Source of the DNA: an uncultured Lachnospiraceae bacterium
GTDB taxonomy: Bacteria; Bacillota; Clostridia; Lachnospirales; Lachnospiraceae
Direction of reading: 5' to 3'
Assembly (NCBI GenBank): GCA_934339365.1
Contig: CAKRHW010000002.1
Coordinates: forward strand, 372,001 to 436,000
DNA: 64,000 bases
Numbering within the stretch: the first letter of the stretch is position 1; the number at the start of each line of letters is the position of its first letter. Both the position numbers and the translations under genes were made by a program. The notes beneath the pieces are model-generated. The model did no database searches. It was not told the origin of the DNA and worked only from the letters and a program-made list of their open reading frames with translations. Positions 33,446 through 41,932 of the stretch are shown here, piece by piece.

Positions 33446-34897
33446 TAATACTTTTCCCAGCAGGCGGATTCCCTGTTGAATTTCCTGTTCTGTTAACTTT
33501 GCATATCCTAAAATCAAAGTTGGATTCTTCCTTACCTGCGGTCCAATCTGGTAGTCTTTTAAAGAATAAACTTTTACACCGGCCTTTTTTGCCTCTCTGA
33601 TTAAATCTTCTTCTGTTCTGTTACCTGGAACCTCTAGTAATATATGCAATCCGGCATTTTCTCCTTTTGTAACAAATGACTCTGGCAATTCCCGCAATGC
33701 TTTTAATAAAACTTCATGCTTGCCTCTGTAAATCGATCTCATTCGATTTAAATGTCTTGCATAAAATCCTTGTCTGATAAATTCATTTACAATGGACTGA
33801 TCGATGCGAGATACCGTTGTTGAATAAAATTTTAATTTTGACTGGTAACATTCTAATAAATTTTGTGGCAATACCATATAACTCATTCGAATACCCGGAG
33901 CTATCGATTTTGAAAATGTTCCTAAATAAATTATTTTTTGATTTTCATCAATTGCTTTTAGTGCCGGAATTGGTTTCCCAATATAACGGAATTCACTATC
34001 ATAATCATCTTCAATAATATATCTGTTCGACTCATTTTTTGCCCACTGCAACATTTCAAGTCTTCGTTTCAAAGGCATTACCACACCTGTCGGAAATTGG
34101 TGAGAAGGCATAATATATGCAAGATTTACATTACTTTTCTCTAATTGTTCTGCCATCATTCCACTACCATCCATCTGCATCAATTGCACCTGATATCCTA
34201 AATTAGAAAATACATTATATGCCTGTATATAAGTAGGACTTTCCATTGCAATTGTTTTACTAATTCTCTTTTTTTCAATAATATTTGCATCATTTACTTC
34301 TAAAATCTGACTTAAAATCATCAAAAGATATTCATATCCGGCACCTAAAATAATTTGGTGGTAAGAACATTTTACTCCTCTTGCTTCATACAGATACTCA
34401 CAAATTGTTTTTCGTAAACAAACTTCACCTTTTGGGTTTCCTGCTGCAAATAATTCTTTATTATCTGCACTTAAAATCTCTTTTGTTAATTTCCGCCAGA
34501 CATTAAATGGAAACTTATTTAAATCAACCCCCTTTGGTGAGAAATCAACCAATAGGGGGTTTTCTTTTTTCTGTGCTGTAAAATCAGATATTTTTTTCTC
34601 ATGACTAGAGATATCTGGTATCTGAATATCATACAGCTGCTTTACATCTGCTACATAATACCCTTTCGCAGGCAGTGTATATACATATCCTTCTGCTACT
34701 AACTGCCCATATGCCATATCCACTGTACTCCGGCTAATTTGCAGATGCTTTGCTAACGCTCTTGTAGAAGGAAGTTTTACTCCTTCTTTTAAATTTCCAT
34801 TTTTTATTTCCTTACAAATGTGCTCATAAATCTGTTGATATATGGAATCTTTTCCTTTTCCATTTTCAATTTTTAATTCAAAAGTTATTTCGTTCAT
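33434..34897 (-). CDS. MocR/PdxR-type GntR-aminotransferase regulator
   Basis: A 487-residue fusion of a GntR winged helix (about 10-80; STRALAKHLQISRSTVDMAYGQLVAEGYV split across about 44-71) and a fold-type I aminotransferase domain (about 115-485). The PLP lysine is in GTFSKSIAPGIRMSY. MocR proteins use PLP as effector and often control PLP or GABA/amino-acid genes. No pdxST is visible. It starts 17 bases after the glnS stop with a poor ribosome-binding site, so it may be translated from the glnS transcript. Its target is unknown. Confidence 0.9.
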   Translation of the reverse strand: MNEITFELKIENGKGKDSIYQQIYEHICKEIKNGNLKEGVKLPSTRALAKHLQISRSTVDMAYGQLVAEGYVYTLPAKGYYVADVKQLYDIQIPDISSHEKKISDFTAQKKENPLLVDFSPKGVDLNKFPFNVWRKLTKEILSADNKELFAAGNPKGEVCLRKTICEYLYEARGVKCSYHQIILGAGYEYLLMILSQILEVNDANIIEKKRISKTIAMESPTYIQAYNVFSNLGYQVQLMQMDGSGMMAEQLEKSNVNLAYIMPSHQFPTGVVMPLKRRLEMLQWAKNESNRYIIEDDYDSEFRYIGKPIPALKAIDENQKIIYLGTFSKSIAPGIRMSYMVLPQNLLECYQSKLKFYSTTVSRIDQSIVNEFIRQGFYARHLNRMRSIYRGKHEVLLKALRELPESFVTKGENAGLHILLEVPGNRTEEDLIREAKKAGVKVYSLKDYQIGPQVRKNPTLILGYAKLTEQEIQQGIRLLGKVLEKR

Positions 34898-34914
34898 TTG
34901 TTTTTCATCTCATT

Positions 34915-36579
34915 TTATTTTGGAAGTTTAAAAGAGCTTTTCAATGATACAATGCGGTTAAATACAGGATGTCCCGGTTTTGAATCTTTACAGTCTGCAC
35001 AGAAATATCCCTGACGTACAAATTGAAAACTATCATAGGCTTCTGCTTTTGCTAATTCCGGTTCTACATAACAATGCTCTAATACAGTTAAAGAATTCGG
35101 ATTCAAATTCAAACTTCCATCTTCATTATATTTTCCTTTTTCTTCATCTATAATATTCTCATATAAACGAACTTCTGCCTCTACTGCCTGTGCTGCTGAT
35201 ACCCAGTGAATCGTTCCTTTTACTTTTCTCGCATTAAATCCAGATCCACTCTTTGTCTCTGGATCATACGTACAATGTACTACCGTTACTTTTCCATTTT
35301 CATCCTTTTCAAATCCCACACAAGTAACAAAATATGCATTCATCAAACGTACTTCATTTCCAGGATATAAACGGAAATATTTCTTTGGTGGTTCTTCCAT
35401 AAAATCATTTCGCTCAATATATAATTCACGACTGAATGGAATTTTTCTCTTTCCTAATGCTTCATTTTCAAGATTATTATCTGCATCTAAATATTCCACT
35501 TCGCCTTCAGGATAGTTATCGATTACAAGCTTAACCGGATCTAAAACTGCCATCATTCTGGCACGTTTTAATTTCAAATCTTCACGTATACAATATTCTA
35601 ACATCGCATAATCTACAGAAGAATTACTCTTTGACACTCCAACTAAGTCTACAAACATCTTAATCGACTCTGGTGTAAATCCTCTTCTTCTTAATGCACT
35701 AATCGTTACCAGTCTTGGATCATCCCATCCATCTACAATATGGTTTTCTACTAATTGTTTGATATAACGCTTTCCTGTTACAACATTAGTAAGATATAAT
35801 TTTGAAAATTCAATCTGTCTTGGTGGCTGAGGATATTCTAATTCTCTTACCACCCAGTCATATAGCGGTCTGTGATCTTCAAACTCTAATGTACAAATTG
35901 AATGTGTGACATGTTCAATTGCATCTTCAATTGGATGAGCAAAATCATACATTGGATAAATACACCACTTATCGCCTGTATTATGATGTATCATATGTGC
36001 TACACGATAAATAACAGGATCCCTCATATTAATATTAGGAGAAGCCATATCAATTTTGGCACGTAAAACTCTTTCTCCATCGGCGAATTCCCCATTCTTC
36101 ATTCTTTCAAACAAATCAAGATTTTCTTCAACTGAGCGATTACGATACGGACTGTCTTTTCCTGGCTCCTTTAACGTTCCTCTGTATTCCCGGATCTCAT
36201 CTGCCGTAAGATCGCATACATATGCCTTCCCTTTTTTTATTAATTTGATAGCGGCTTCATACATCTCATCAAAATAATCAGACGCAAAAAATAAGCGATC
36301 TTCCCAGTCAGCTCCTAACCATTCCACATCCGCCTTAATTGATTCTACAAATTCTTCTCTCTCTTTGGTTGGATTCGTATCATCAAAACGCATATTAAAT
36401 TTACCATTATACTTTTTAGCGATTCCGTAATTGAGTAAAATTGATTTTGCATGTCCAATGTGCAAATATCCATTCGGTTCTGGTGGAAATCTTGTCTGAA
36501 CATGATCAAATCTTCCCTCTTCTAAATCTTTATCTATTATCATTTCAATAAAATTCTTTGAAACTGCTTCGTTCTCCAT
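34915..36579 (-). CDS. glnS: Glutamine--tRNA ligase
   Basis: Charges tRNA-Gln directly. The 554-residue class I synthetase shows FPPEPNGYLHIGHAKSI (HIGH motif, about 31-47), RFDDTNPTKE, YDFAHPIEDAIEHVTHSICTLEF (split across about 218-240) and DGWDDPRLVTISALRRRGFTPE (split across about 288-309). The usual KMSKR-like loop is VVTGKRYIKQL here. C-terminal anticodon-binding beta barrels follow. Many Clostridia make Gln-tRNA only through GatCAB, so GlnRS is a lineage-variable, probably laterally acquired gene. GGAG precedes the ATG. Confidence 0.96.
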   Translation of the reverse strand: MENEAVSKNFIEMIIDKDLEEGRFDHVQTRFPPEPNGYLHIGHAKSILLNYGIAKKYNGKFNMRFDDTNPTKEREEFVESIKADVEWLGADWEDRLFFASDYFDEMYEAAIKLIKKGKAYVCDLTADEIREYRGTLKEPGKDSPYRNRSVEENLDLFERMKNGEFADGERVLRAKIDMASPNINMRDPVIYRVAHMIHHNTGDKWCIYPMYDFAHPIEDAIEHVTHSICTLEFEDHRPLYDWVVRELEYPQPPRQIEFSKLYLTNVVTGKRYIKQLVENHIVDGWDDPRLVTISALRRRGFTPESIKMFVDLVGVSKSNSSVDYAMLEYCIREDLKLKRARMMAVLDPVKLVIDNYPEGEVEYLDADNNLENEALGKRKIPFSRELYIERNDFMEEPPKKYFRLYPGNEVRLMNAYFVTCVGFEKDENGKVTVVHCTYDPETKSGSGFNARKVKGTIHWVSAAQAVEAEVRLYENIIDEEKGKYNEDGSLNLNPNSLTVLEHCYVEPELAKAEAYDSFQFVRQGYFCADCKDSKPGHPVFNRIVSLKSSFKLPK

Positions 36580-36599
36580 TATATGACTCCTTCCATTTA

Positions 36600-36640
36600 A
36601 AAATAGATATTCCTATAATACCATAGGAATACCTATTTTT
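36600..36640 (-). terminator. Terminator after the expansin gene
   Basis: AAATAG-A-TATTCCTAT (36601-36617) pairs with its near-perfect complement (36624-36640), one mismatch, with a U-run on the minus strand. It lies between the expansin stop and the glnS start. Confidence 0.8.
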
Positions 36641-36664
36641 CAAAGTATTTTTCTAATGCCTTGT

Positions 36665-38008
36665 CTAATATTCGAAATTCTTTTTTCCATCTATAATATA
36701 TCCCGGCATAAGTGGTATCGTATCTTCTAATACTTGTCCGTAGATATCTGTAACACGAAAGGTATATGGTCCCTTTCCCGGCATTCCTAATCCATCTGCT
36801 CCTATTTCAAAAAAATTATAATTTCTTTTTGGAACCTCTTTATATGTACCATCCTCCATTTTTAATTCTAGTTTCTGAATCGGATACCTGTGATTTCTAA
36901 CCTGAATCTGCATCCAATATTCTGTACTGTCTTTTTTTATCCAATATTTAATTGGTTCATCTGTAGGAAATGGTATAATTTTCCAGGTAACCGGCACACG
37001 ACCATCTTCCACTTTGGCCACGTGTGGAAATGCTATGGTATTCATATCGATATCTCCATATTTTCCCTCTGGAAGTTCATCAGCGACAAGCATTTTTAAA
37101 GTCCCCATCGGGCCTGTAAGTTCAATATACGCTCCTGACATTTGTCCGGTATTGTATTGCGGACGATTCATGGCACAAATATAATATCCATTTGTCATGG
37201 TATCTAAATTACAGCAGCCTCCTCGATAACCTCCTCCATAAAAAGTACCATCTCCCGAATAAGTCGGTGATTCAAAAGAGGAATGTATCTCTTGTTGTGC
37301 TTCCTGATCTCTATGAGCTAAATCTTTTGCCGTCACAGGTTTCGCCTCTTCTTCTAAAACCGCATGCACAGAATTACTCTCTGTCTCTGGTTGTTTCTGT
37401 GTAGTTGTCACTTCTGCTGCTGTCTCTGTTTCTGTCTGGTTTTCTGTAGTCGTCTCCTTCGTCGTTGTCTCTGCTTCTGTCTGATTTTCTGTCGTTGTCT
37501 CCTGCGTCGTTGCTTCTGCTTCTGTCTGCTTTTCTGTGCTCGTCTCCTCAATGGTTGTCTTTTGTTCTGTCAGAGTATTAGATTGCGAAATCTCATTTGT
37601 CGTAACATTCTCTTTTTTTTCTAATATCGGCTGTGTTCTATTCTGAAAAAATGATTTCTTTTTTTTCACAACAATCACACATTTTGCTTTTTTCTTCTTA
37701 TATGATGCAGTTAAAACAATGCTGCCAGTCTTTTTTGCTTTCAGCTGAATTGAATTTCTGTTTTTTTTCTTCACTGTAACAATTGACTTTTTTGACAACT
37801 TCCAATGTATTTTTTGTTTTGTCCCTTTACATTTTATTGTAAAGGTTCTGCCCTGATACACCGTTTTCTTTTTTGCACTTAAACACAGCAAAACAGTTTT
37901 CTTTTTTACTTCTTTATTTTGTTTTTTCCCCGCTTCTCCCAATATCGGGGAAATAGATCCAACTGTTACTGCCAATGTTAAAGCACAAAGAATTGTTTTT
38001 TTCCTCAT
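36665..38008 (-). CDS. Secreted bacterial expansin with Ig-like domain and Thr/Glu-rich linker
   Basis: A 447-residue secreted protein. It has a signal peptide (about 1-25), a Lys-rich Ig-like (Big_2-type) domain (about 35-118), a Thr/Glu/Gln-rich linker of 15-residue repeats (about 150-212) and a two-domain expansin (about 250-435). The double-psi barrel D1 starts SGDGTFYGGGYRGGCCNLD and keeps the acidic YGDIDM loop. D2 (CBM63-like) contains KYWIKKDSTEYWMQIQVRNHRYPI (split across about 354-376) and RVTDIYGQVLEDT. Expansins loosen cellulose-rich walls without hydrolysis. GGAGG precedes the ATG at 38008; the frame extends further without support. A structured leader precedes the gene. Confidence 0.88.
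   Translation of the reverse strand: MRKKTILCALTLAVTVGSISPILGEAGKKQNKEVKKKTVLLCLSAKKKTVYQGRTFTIKCKGTKQKIHWKLSKKSIVTVKKKNRNSIQLKAKKTGSIVLTASYKKKKAKCVIVVKKKKSFFQNRTQPILEKKENVTTNEISQSNTLTEQKTTIEETSTEKQTEAEATTQETTTENQTEAETTTKETTTENQTETETAAEVTTTQKQPETESNSVHAVLEEEAKPVTAKDLAHRDQEAQQEIHSSFESPTYSGDGTFYGGGYRGGCCNLDTMTNGYYICAMNRPQYNTGQMSGAYIELTGPMGTLKMLVADELPEGKYGDIDMNTIAFPHVAKVEDGRVPVTWKIIPFPTDEPIKYWIKKDSTEYWMQIQVRNHRYPIQKLELKMEDGTYKEVPKRNYNFFEIGADGLGMPGKGPYTFRVTDIYGQVLEDTIPLMPGYIIDGKKNFEY
37373..37543 (-). repeat. 45-base tandem repeat coding for the expansin linker
   Basis: About 3.8 copies of a 15-codon unit (consensus TTTENQTEAETTTKE), slightly diverged between copies. It encodes the low-complexity linker between the Ig-like domain and the expansin module, where copy number could vary by slippage. 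Confidence 0.8.
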
Positions 38009-38049
38009 TTCGTATTCCTCCTCGCCTAATCCATTACATATATTTATGA

Positions 38050-38110
38050 TGCCAAGGACAAAAGCCCAACCTGTCAAAATTTTTAAACATTTGAACTTTT
38101 ATCCCTGGCA
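38050..38110 (-). promoter_or_regulatory. Long leader hairpin between coaBC and the expansin gene
   Basis: As minus-strand RNA, the arms UGCCAGGGAUAAAAG and CUUUUGUCCUUGGCA pair over all 15 positions, two of them G-U. The same positions on the plus strand would be A-C mismatches, so the structure favours the minus-strand transcript. The 31-base loop can form a further UCAAA/UUUGA stem. No U-run follows, so it is not a standard terminator. It lies 42 bases before the expansin ATG. Confidence 0.55.
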
Positions 38111-38120
38111 CCATATCATA

Positions 38121-39326
38121 TTATTGCAAGGAATTGCTTATAAGCTCTGTTAACAAACAGTCTGCTGCTTCTTCTTTTTTCATCAATGGCAAATCTATTA
38201 CCTTTTTCTCTGTAATCAGCATTAAATGATTGGTATCGGTTCCAAAACCTGCACCTTCTTCACAAAGACTATTTGCAGCAATCATATCCGCTCCCTTTTT
38301 TTCTCTTTTCTTTTTAGAATTTTCAATTACATTTTCTGTTTCCATAGAAAATCCGCATACCCTTTGATCTGGATGTTTATGTTCTCCAAGAAATGCTAAA
38401 ATATCTTTTGTTCTCTGTAACTGTAACGTCAAATCTCCATCTTTCTTTTTTATTTTCTGTGATGCAACTTCTTTTAGCGTATAATCAGCCACCGCAGCAG
38501 CCATAATGAAATAATCCATCTGATTCATTCGTTTTGTTACTTCTTTAAACATCTCATCTGCACTAGTCACTTCTACAAGTTCTACAAACTCTGGTGGCGG
38601 TATCATGGTTTTTCCTGTTACCAAAACCACTTCTGCTCCACGAAGCATTGCCATCTTTGCTATTGCATATCCCATTTTTCCTGTAGAATGATTCGTAATA
38701 TAACGGACAGGATCTATTGCTTCCCTTGTAGCACCTGCGGTAACAAGTATCTTTTTACCACTTAAATCTTTTTCCTTTGCGATTTCCTTTTCTAAGCAGG
38801 CAATCAGATATTCTTCTGATGGCATTTTCCCTTTTCCGCTATCTCCACAAGCTAAATGTCCCACTGCCGGTTCTACAACTTTCATACCATATTGCTTTAT
38901 TTTCGTCAGATTGTCCTGTACAATCTGATTCTCATACATATGTGTATTCATTGCAGGAGCAACTATAATAGGGCAGGTTGCTGCAAGAACTGTCGTTGTC
39001 AGCATATCATCTGCTAAACCATTCGCCATCTTTCCAATCACATTCGCCGATGCCGGTGCAATTAAAAATGCATCTGCCTGCTTTGCTAAAGATACATGTG
39101 CAACATGAAACTGAAAATTACGATCAAATGTATCTACAAGACATTTATGATTCGTCAATGTCTCAAATGTAATCGGATTTATAAAATTTGTTGCATTTTC
39201 TGTCATAATAACGTGTACCTGACATCCTCTTTTCACAAGCATGGAAGCTACATTTGCTATTTTGTAAGCTGCGATTGAACCAGTAACACCTAATACAATG
39301 GTCTTATTTTCTAATAAATTTTTCAT
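38121..39326 (-). CDS. coaBC: Phosphopantothenoylcysteine decarboxylase/synthetase
   Basis: Bifunctional enzyme that ligates cysteine to 4'-phosphopantothenate (CoaB) and decarboxylates the product (CoaC). The 401-residue protein has the flavoprotein CoaC domain (GVTGSIAAYK near 13-22, ADAFLIAPASANVIGKMANGLADD split across about 85-108, APAMNTHMYEN) and the CoaB domain from about 190 (TAGATREAIDPVRYITNHSTGKMGYAIAK split, then AAAVADY and KIKKKDG). It is the last gene of the pan operon and draws cysteine from the nearby cysE pathway. Confidence 0.96.
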   Translation of the reverse strand: MKNLLENKTIVLGVTGSIAAYKIANVASMLVKRGCQVHVIMTENATNFINPITFETLTNHKCLVDTFDRNFQFHVAHVSLAKQADAFLIAPASANVIGKMANGLADDMLTTTVLAATCPIIVAPAMNTHMYENQIVQDNLTKIKQYGMKVVEPAVGHLACGDSGKGKMPSEEYLIACLEKEIAKEKDLSGKKILVTAGATREAIDPVRYITNHSTGKMGYAIAKMAMLRGAEVVLVTGKTMIPPPEFVELVEVTSADEMFKEVTKRMNQMDYFIMAAAVADYTLKEVASQKIKKKDGDLTLQLQRTKDILAFLGEHKHPDQRVCGFSMETENVIENSKKKREKKGADMIAANSLCEEGAGFGTDTNHLMLITEKKVIDLPLMKKEEAADCLLTELISNSLQ

Positions 39327-39353
39327 AAAAGCAGGCCCTCACTTTACTACTAT

Positions 39354-39746
39354 CTACTTTAAATCCTCTAATCTTCCATGATGTTCATATCTCGTAATTC
39401 TTGAAACATGATTCTTTTCATCGACAAATACCACTTTAGGCGGATTTTCTTTCAGTTCTTTTACAGTCATTGTAGCATAAGACATAATAATTACTTTATC
39501 TCCAACAGATACTTTACGTGCAGCAGCACCATTTAAACAAATCATTCCACTTCCACGTTCTCCACATATAGCATAAGTTTCAAATCTTTCTCCATTATCA
39601 ATATCTACAATCTGAACCTTTTCATATTCCGATATTCCGGACTTTTCTAACAATTCTTCGTCAATTGTAATACTTCCAATATAGTTTAGTTCTGCCTGCA
39701 CAACCGTAGCGCGGTGAATCTTACTCTTTAATGCTTCTATCTGCAT
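39354..39746 (-). CDS. panD: Aspartate 1-decarboxylase proenzyme
   Basis: Makes beta-alanine for pantothenate from aspartate. The 130-residue proenzyme has the self-cleavage site YIGSITID, with Gly24-Ser25 giving the pyruvoyl group, plus the RATVVQAEL and GAAARKVSVGDKVIIMSYA segments. The ATG at 39746 follows GAGGAAG; the longer frame starts with a TTG. It lies 41 bases after panC. Confidence 0.96.
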   Translation of the reverse strand: MQIEALKSKIHRATVVQAELNYIGSITIDEELLEKSGISEYEKVQIVDIDNGERFETYAICGERGSGMICLNGAAARKVSVGDKVIIMSYATMTVKELKENPPKVVFVDEKNHVSRITRYEHHGRLEDLK

Positions 39747-39787
39747 TTCTTCTTCCTCTTTCTTTCTATCAGCCAAAACAGTCTGAT

Positions 39788-40627
39788 TTAAATCATAAAA
39801 TTATCAATCAAACGTGTCTTTCCAATATAAACAGCCATTGCAACCAATGTATTTTTCTTTAATTCTTTTGTATGTTCAATTGTATCAAAGGATACTGCTT
39901 CTACATAATCTATTTTTGCCATCGGTTCTGTTTCTATCATTTTTTTCATTTCGTCCACAAGTTTTTCAGCATCCTTTTCACCTTCAGCAACTCGTTTTTG
40001 TCCATAAAAAACTGCTTTGCTTAAAATAAGAGCTGCCTGTCTTTCTTCTTTGCTCAGATACGTATTTCTTGAACTTTTAGCCAGTCCGTCGTTTTCTCTT
40101 ATAATCGGACATCCAACAATCTCAATATCCATATTCAGGTCTTTTACCATCCTTTTGATAACAGCCAGCTGTTGTGCATCTTTTTGTCCAAAAAAAGCAC
40201 GATCCGGCGTTACAATGTGAAACAACTTACTTACTACTGTACAAACTCCACGAAAATGAATTGGTCTTGTTTTCCCACACAATCCTTTTGTCAATCCATT
40301 CATATCTACAAATGTGCAGAAACCATCTGTATACATCTCTTCTACTTCCGGGTGAAAAATCAAATCAACTCCTGTACTCTCACAAAGCTTTGCATCTGCA
40401 TCTAAATCTCTTGGATAACTGTCTAAATCTTCATTTGCTCCAAATTGCATAGGATTTACAAAAATACTAACTACAACTTTATCACAACATTCCTTCGCTT
40501 TTTTCATTAAGCTCTGGTGTCCTTCATGTAAATATCCCATAGTAGGAACCAGTCCTACAGACAGCCCCTGTTTCTTCCATTCTTTCACTTGTTCTCTAAC
40601 GTCCTGTACTTTTGATACGATTTTCAT
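39788..40627 (-). CDS. panC: Pantothenate synthetase
   Basis: Condenses pantoate and beta-alanine with ATP. The 279-residue product has PTMGYLHEGHQSLM (HIGH-like, about 28-41), VSIFVNPMQFGANEDLDSYPRD (split across about 53-74), FFGQKDAQQL and the KMSKS-like LAKSSRNTYLS (about 182-192). AAGGTGG precedes the ATG. It follows panB by 43 bases. Confidence 0.97.
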   Translation of the reverse strand: MKIVSKVQDVREQVKEWKKQGLSVGLVPTMGYLHEGHQSLMKKAKECCDKVVVSIFVNPMQFGANEDLDSYPRDLDADAKLCESTGVDLIFHPEVEEMYTDGFCTFVDMNGLTKGLCGKTRPIHFRGVCTVVSKLFHIVTPDRAFFGQKDAQQLAVIKRMVKDLNMDIEIVGCPIIRENDGLAKSSRNTYLSKEERQAALILSKAVFYGQKRVAEGEKDAEKLVDEMKKMIETEPMAKIDYVEAVSFDTIEHTKELKKNTLVAMAVYIGKTRLIDNFMI

Positions 40628-40670
40628 TTTGCAAAACCACCTTTTATTTTATTTCTAATCATCTATTTTT

Positions 40671-41498
40671 TTAATATAATTTTTTTAAAACATCATCACT
40701 GATTTTGAATTCATGATTCTCATCAGGAAAAGTTCCTTCTTTTACTTCTTTGCAGTAATTTGCGAATGCTTCCTTCATAATCTCTCCTACATTTGCAAAT
40801 CTCTTAACAAACTTCGGTGTAAAATTCGAAAACATTCCAAGTAAATCCTGATAAACTAATACCTGTCCATCACAAACATTACCTGCTCCAATTCCGATTA
40901 CAGGAATCTGCAGCTGTTTTGTTACAATTTCTGCAAGTCCGGTAGGAACACATTCTAATACAACTGCAAATGCTCCTGCATCCTGTAATGCCTTTGCATC
41001 GCGAATTAACTTTTTCGCAGCCTGCTCTGTCTTCCCCTGTACCCGGAATCCTCCAAATGCATTAATAGACTGAGGTGTTAATCCTAAATGTCCCATCACC
41101 GGTATCCCGGCCTGAACGATAGCCTTTACCTGTGGACAGACTTCTTCTCCACCTTCTAATTTTACAGCACCTGCACGTCCTTCCTTCATCAAACGTCCTG
41201 CATTCACTACTGCATCATAAACACTTGTCTGATATGACATAAATGGCATATCTACAACAACAAATGCATCCTTTGCCCCTCTTGCAACTGCTGCACCATG
41301 ATGAATCATATCCTCCATTGTTACGGATAACGTGTCTTCATATCCTAATATGACATTGCCTAAAGAATCTCCTACTAAAATCGCATTCACACCTGATTCA
41401 TCCATCAGCTTTGCTGTAGAATAATCATATGCAGTCAGCATAGTAAGTTTTTCTCCATCTTCCTTTGCTTTCTTAAATGTCAATACTGTGTTTTTCAT
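40671..41498 (-). CDS. panB: 3-methyl-2-oxobutanoate hydroxymethyltransferase
   Basis: Makes ketopantoate from ketoisovalerate and methylene-THF. The 275-residue product shows LTAYDYSTAKLMDESGVNAILVGDSLGNV (split across about 20-48; metal-binding Asp in VGDSLG), VVDMPFMSYQ, KLEGGEEV, MGHLGLTPQSINAFGGFRVQGK and VIGIGAGNVCDGQVLV. I use the ATG at 41498 with AGGTGG five bases upstream; a GTG at 41507 is possible. It is the first gene of panB-panC-panD-coaBC. Confidence 0.97.
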   Translation of the reverse strand: MKNTVLTFKKAKEDGEKLTMLTAYDYSTAKLMDESGVNAILVGDSLGNVILGYEDTLSVTMEDMIHHGAAVARGAKDAFVVVDMPFMSYQTSVYDAVVNAGRLMKEGRAGAVKLEGGEEVCPQVKAIVQAGIPVMGHLGLTPQSINAFGGFRVQGKTEQAAKKLIRDAKALQDAGAFAVVLECVPTGLAEIVTKQLQIPVIGIGAGNVCDGQVLVYQDLLGMFSNFTPKFVKRFANVGEIMKEAFANYCKEVKEGTFPDENHEFKISDDVLKKLY

Positions 41499-41593
41499 CC
41501 TAACCACCTTTCCTTAAGTCAGCATTCTCTTAAAATAAATCAGAATTGCTGCCTAACAATTTTTACTATCTGTTGAAAAACATCGAAAAAATA

Positions 41594-41631
41594 GTACAGT
41601 TTCTTTCGAATACTGTCCACATTTACTGTAC
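41594..41631. promoter_or_regulatory. Three ACTGTAC-like half-sites over the panB promoter, putative operator
   Basis: GTACAGT (41594-41600), ACTGTCC (41612-41618) and ACTGTAC (41625-41631). The outer two form a perfect seven-base inverted repeat, and the last covers the predicted -10. This is a plausible repressor site; the regulator is unknown. Confidence 0.4.
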
Positions 41632-41653
41632 CACAAAAGAGACATTCTTACAA
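41625..41653 (-). promoter_or_regulatory. Putative promoter of the pan operon
   Basis: On the minus strand TTGTAA (41653-41648), 17 bases, TACAGT (41630-41625). The match is moderate. The predicted start near 41618 gives a leader of about 120 bases with no recognised riboswitch. The stretch 41499-41787 otherwise holds only an AAAATTTC/GAAATTTT inverted repeat (41721-41739) and the tRNA terminator. Confidence 0.45.
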
Positions 41654-41750
41654 GATTAAGTATAAACTGTAAAAAGACACTTTCCTGTATCTTTGCAATC
41701 TTCTAGAAGCTTTTTATTCTAAAATTTCAAAGAAATTTTAAAATAAAAAA

Positions 41751-41781
41751 AAACGGTTTCTTCATTCATACGAAACCGTTT
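41751..41781 (-). terminator. Terminator after tRNA-Thr
   Basis: A perfect ten-base stem (AAACGGTTTC at 41751-41760 with 41772-41781), 11-base loop, then a long U-run on the minus strand. Confidence 0.9.
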
Positions 41782-41787
41782 AAAAAG

Positions 41788-41860
41788 AGCTGCTAACGGG
41801 ACTTGAACCCGTGACCTCCGCCTTACCAAGGCGACGCTCTACCACCTGAGCCATAGCAGC
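41788..41860 (-). tRNA. tRNA-Thr (GGT anticodon)
   Basis: The minus strand folds as a 73-base cloverleaf: acceptor GCTGCTA/TAGCAGC with discriminator U, D-arm GCTCAGGTGGTAGAGC, anticodon stem-loop with loop TTGGTAA giving anticodon GGT, and T-arm with GGTTCAAGTCC. CCA is not encoded. A promoter lies upstream and a terminator directly follows. Confidence 0.95.
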
Positions 41861-41880
41861 ATATATTGCATTCGCGATAT

Positions 41881-41909
41881 ATCTTATCATAAATTATATG
41901 CAAATGCAA
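41881..41909 (-). promoter_or_regulatory. Putative promoter of tRNA-Thr
   Basis: On the minus strand TTGCAT (41909-41904), 17 bases, TAAGAT (41886-41881) with an extended -10 TG, about 20 bases before the tRNA. Weak-to-moderate match. Confidence 0.45.
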
Positions 41910-41932
41910 TAACTATTTTTATATTTTCATTT

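Noticed and set aside
37373..37543. CRISPR-like array
   Set aside because: The repeats are contiguous in-frame coding repeats without unique spacers; no CRISPR array occurs in the window.
37364..37624. Plus-strand Cys/Leu-rich frame opposite the expansin linker
   Set aside because: It is the complement of the Thr/Glu repeat codons and has no start signals.
41499..41787. A riboswitch or small RNA upstream of panB
   Set aside because: I see a promoter, half-sites, an inverted repeat and the tRNA terminator, but no known riboswitch core.
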